From Amblyomma americanum (taxonomy: Eukaryota; Arthropoda; Arachnida; Ixodida; Ixodidae), in the NCBI RefSeq assembly GCF_052857255.1, contig NC_135502.1, positions 153,891,868-153,955,867 of the forward strand: a DNA stretch of 64,000 nt. Reading direction: 5' to 3'. The notes beneath the pieces were generated by a model. It was given only the letters and a program-made list of their open reading frames with translations, had not been told where the DNA came from and ran no database searches. Below are positions 61,501 to 64,000 of the stretch, piece after piece. Positions within the stretch are counted from its first letter, which is position 1; each line of letters starts with the position of its first letter. The translations under genes and the position numbers were made by a program.

Positions 61501-64000
61501 AGCGACACCACCTGGTAGTCGCGGTGTGACGTCATCTGAGACCACCTCATCGGTTCGTATTCTGTGGGTACGATGGACGCGGACTGGCAATGACGCTATC
61601 GAGGACCTTGTTCTGCGTTATGCAGGGCATTTTCCAGATCGGCGCATCTACAGCAACGAGCGGCTATACGTGCGGGGATAGAAGCGATATCGTCGGCGTT
61701 TACCAACTTCGTCCGGATCACACTGTTGACCAGATGACAACATTGTTATTTTCTCGGGGCCTCTCTCTTCTAGCGACAACACCTGGTAGTCGCGGTGTGA
61801 CGTCACCTGAGACCACCATTATATAAGAAGCACCTCATCGGTTCGTATTCTGTGGATACGATTGACGCGCACTGGCAATGACGCTAACGAGAACCTTGTT
61901 CTGCGTTATGCAGGGCAATTTCCTGATCGGCGCATCTGCACCAACGAGCGCCTACACTTGCGGGGATAGAAGCGATATCGTCGGCGTAATCAACTTCGTC
62001 CGGATTACACTGTTGACCAGAAGACAGCATGGATATTTTCTGGCGACCTGGCTCTTCTAGCGACACCACCTGGTAGTCGCTGTGTGAGGTCACCCAAGAA
62101 CACCACTATAAACGAAGCACCTCACCGGTTCGTATTCTGTGGGCACGATGGACGCGGACTGGCAATGACGCCTACGAGGAGCTTGTTCTGCGTTCTGCAG
62201 GGCAATTTCCTGATCGGCGCATCTGCACCAACGAGCGCCTACACTTGCGGGGTTAGAAGCGATATCGTCGGCGTAATCAACTTCGTCCGGATTACACTGT
62301 TGACCAGAAGACAGCATGGATATTTTCTGGCGACCTGGCTCTTCTAGCGACACCACCTGGTAGTCGCGGTGTGACGTAACCCGAGAACACCACTATAAAA
62401 GAAGCGCCTCATCGGTTCGTCTTCTGTGGACACGATTGACGCGGACTGCGAATGACGCTTACGGGGACCTTTTTCTGCGTTCTGCATGGGGATTTTCCTG
62501 ATCGGCGCATCTACAGCAACGAGCGCCTACGCGTGCGGGGATAGAAGCGATATCGTCGGCGTTTATCAACTTCGTCCGGATTACACTGTTGACCAGATGA
62601 CAGCATGGTTATTTTCTGGCGACCTGAATCTTCTAGCGACAATACCTGGAAGTCGCGGTGTGACGTCACCTGAGAGCACCACTATAAAAGAAGCACCTCA
62701 CCGGTTCGTATTCTGTGGGCACGATGGACGCGGAGTGGCAATGACGTCTACGAGGACCTTGTTCTGCATTCTGCAGGGCAATTTCCTGATCGGCGCATCT
62801 GCAGCAACGACCGCCTACACGTGCGGGGATAGAAGCGATATCGTCGGCGGTTATCAACTTCGTCCAGATTACGCTGTTGACCAGAAGACAACATTGTTAT
62901 TTTCTTGGGACCTGGCCCTTCTACCGACACCACCTGGTAGTCGCGGTGTGACGTCACCTGAGACCACCAATATACAAGAAGTACGTCTCCGGTTCGTATT
63001 CTGTGGGCACGATGGACGCGGACTGGCAATGGCGATAACGAGGACCTTGTTCTGCCTTCTGCAGGGCATTTTCCTGATCGGCGCATCTACAGCAACGAGC
63101 GCCTACACGTGCGGGGATAAAAGCGATATCGTCGGCGTTTATCAACTTCGTCCGGATTACAGTTGACCAGGTGAGAGCATGGTTAGTTTCCGGCGACCTG
63201 GCTCTTCTAGCGACACCACCTGGTAGTCGCGGTGTGACGTCACCCAAGAACACCCCTATAAAAAAAATCACCTCACCGGTTTGTATTCTGTGGGCACGAT
63301 AGACGCGGACTGGCAATGACGCGAACGAGGACCTTGTTCTGTGTTCTGCAGGGCATTTTACAGGTCGGCGCATCGACAGCAACGAGCGCGTACACGTGCG
63401 GGGTTAGAAGCGATATCGTTGGCGTTTATCAACTTCGTCCGGATTACACGGTTGACCAGATGACAGCATGCTTATTTTCTGGCGACCTCGCTCTTCTAGC
63501 GACACCACCTGGTAGTCGCTGTGTGAGATAACCCGAGAACACCACTATAAAAGAAGCGCCTCATCGGTTCGTCTTTTGTGGACACGATTGACGCGGACTG
63601 GGTATGACGCTTACGGGGACCTTTTTCTGCGTTCTGCATGGAATATTCCTGATCGGCGCATCTACAGCAACGAGCGCATACACGTGCGGGGATAGAAGCG
63701 ATATTGTCGGAGTTTATACACTTCATCCGGATCACACTGTTGACCAGATGACAACATTGTTATTTTCTCGGGACCTCGCTCTTCTAGCGACACCACCTGG
63801 TAGTCGCGGTGTGACGTCATCTGAGACCACCTCATCGGTTCGTATTCTGTGGGTACGATGGACGCGGACTGGCAATGACGCTATCGAGGACCTTGTTCTG
63901 CGTTATGCAGGGCATTTTCCAGATCGGCGCATCTACAGCAACGAGCGGCTATACGTGCGGGGATAGAAGCGATATCGTCGGCGTTTACCAACTTCGTCCG
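58580..64000 (+). repeat. Right-end 11-monomer repeat with frequent indels
   Basis: Units 58580, 58868, 59155 and 59444 recur at 61734, 62021, 62308 and 62597 (offset 3153-3154 bp, 11 monomers), and 59730 and 60020 recur at 63171 and 63460 (offset 3440-3441 bp, 12 monomers). Indels are common: one extra base in GCATGGGGATTTTCC (59333 and 62486), a run of nine A after TAT at about 59818, four extra bases in GTGACAGACAACATTG at 60308, and a 17 bp deletion at about 61547 shared with about 63832. The window ends inside the monomer that starts at 63748. No gene is seen. Confidence 0.8.

Larger units (their letters stand above)
1..64000 (+). repeat. Satellite DNA array, 286-288 bp monomer, about 223 head-to-tail copies
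   Basis: The motif TTGACCAG followed by ATGACAGCAT (or a close variant) recurs every 284-292 bp from base 1 to the end, apart from a 271 bp unit at 61463-61733. Hand parsing gives monomer starts at 1, 289, 575, 861, 1149, 1437 and so on to 63748. All units have the same orientation, and I found no stretch longer than a few bases that is not satellite. Every monomer shares the order head, hairpin, GTGACGTCAC palindrome, AT-rich element, GGTTCGTATTC, GGACGCGGACTGGCAATGACG, AACGAGCG, GATAGAAGCGATATCGTC and ACTTCGTCCGG. A 64 kb array of this kind is typical of eukaryotic heterochromatin. The family is not recognised. Neither array edge is in the window. Confidence 0.97.

Noticed and set aside
1..64000. 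Protein-coding genes for long 96-residue repeat proteins on the plus strand
   Set aside because: The frames are explained by the 288 bp period. Ends differ between near-identical copies, non-multiple-of-three length variants are common, stops arise in several ways, and there is no distinct flanking sequence or gene structure.
1..64000. Recurrent minus-strand open frames of 63-112 codons
   Set aside because: They are the other strand of the same satellite. The same frame recurs once per monomer and ends at the same stop each time.
1..64000. CRISPR array or bacterial repeat locus
   Set aside because: The repeated unit is the entire 287 bp with no variable spacer between short direct repeats, and there are no cas-like genes.
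1..64000. Ribosomal DNA intergenic spacer repeats
   Set aside because: The CRE/TATA module recalled spacer promoters, but there is no rRNA gene anywhere in 64 kb and the array is far longer than usual spacer subrepeats.
1..64000. Transposable element or viral tandem array
   Set aside because: No terminal inverted or long terminal repeats, no target site duplications and no recognisable transposase, reverse transcriptase or capsid motif in any frame.
1..64000. Assembly artefact producing the near-identical blocks
   Set aside because: It cannot be excluded from sequence alone, but the copies carry private substitutions and different in-register junctions (for example 285 bp at 23268 and the fusion at 18962), which simple duplication by an assembler would not create.

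Overview
The whole 64 kb window is one uninterrupted tandem satellite array. I parsed it by hand into about 222 complete monomers plus a truncated last one (63748-64000). All lie head to tail on the same strand, with a mean unit of about 287.15 bp. No unrelated sequence was found: no unique gene, no RNA gene, no transposon, no CRISPR and no single-copy spacer. The array runs off both ends. A 64 kb satellite with higher-order structure points to a eukaryotic chromosome (centromeric, pericentromeric, subtelomeric or other heterochromatin). CpG is not depleted (about 24 CpG in one 288 bp unit by eye), which fits a genome with little germline CpG methylation, such as many invertebrates, better than a vertebrate. 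I do not recognise the satellite family or the species.

Monomer anatomy, with base 1 set just after the TTGACCAG motif: (i) a variable head of about 50 bp with at least four subtypes (here called W, P, Ly, Lw); (ii) a short GC-rich hairpin; (iii) a 10 bp palindrome GTGACGTCAC containing the CRE/ATF site TGACGTCA; (iv) an AT-rich stretch that is TATAAAA, ATATACA, TTTAAAA or TATATAAG depending on subtype; (v) a conserved body ending in TTGACCAG. Three length classes dominate: 288 bp (96 codons), 287 bp (one T lost in GTTTATCAAC) and 286 bp (two bases lost just before TTGACCAG). Because 288 is divisible by 3 and one plus-strand frame is open through many subtypes, runs of 288 bp units give long repetitive open frames, up to 574 codons at 8045-9769. 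Frame-shifting length classes, several kinds of in-frame stop, and amino-acid-changing differences between subtypes all argue that these are not genes.

Layout. 1-4312 is a 15-monomer block whose start recurs at 4313. 4313-6608 repeats that start and carries an extra 4-monomer segment with a 3-monomer tandem duplication. 6609-10637 is a chimeric reuse of the first block. 10638-15289 is a mixed zone. A 15-monomer higher-order repeat (offset 4306 bp) occupies about 15290-19595 and 19596-23838, and a third copy lies at about 29009-33215. A 4-monomer repeat (1151 bp) occupies about 23839-28436 and recurs at about 33220-34466. The 35-48 kb zone reuses the same modules with spacings of 13, 9, 8 and 7 monomers, plus a 6886 bp (24-monomer) duplication. 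From 48 kb to the end an 11-monomer spacing (3153-3162 bp) is most common, and monomers there carry more indels.

Nothing here works together as a gene system. The main biological interest is the evidence for unequal exchange at several scales, and the promoter-like CRE plus TATA module repeated throughout, which could make the satellite transcribable. That last point is inference.
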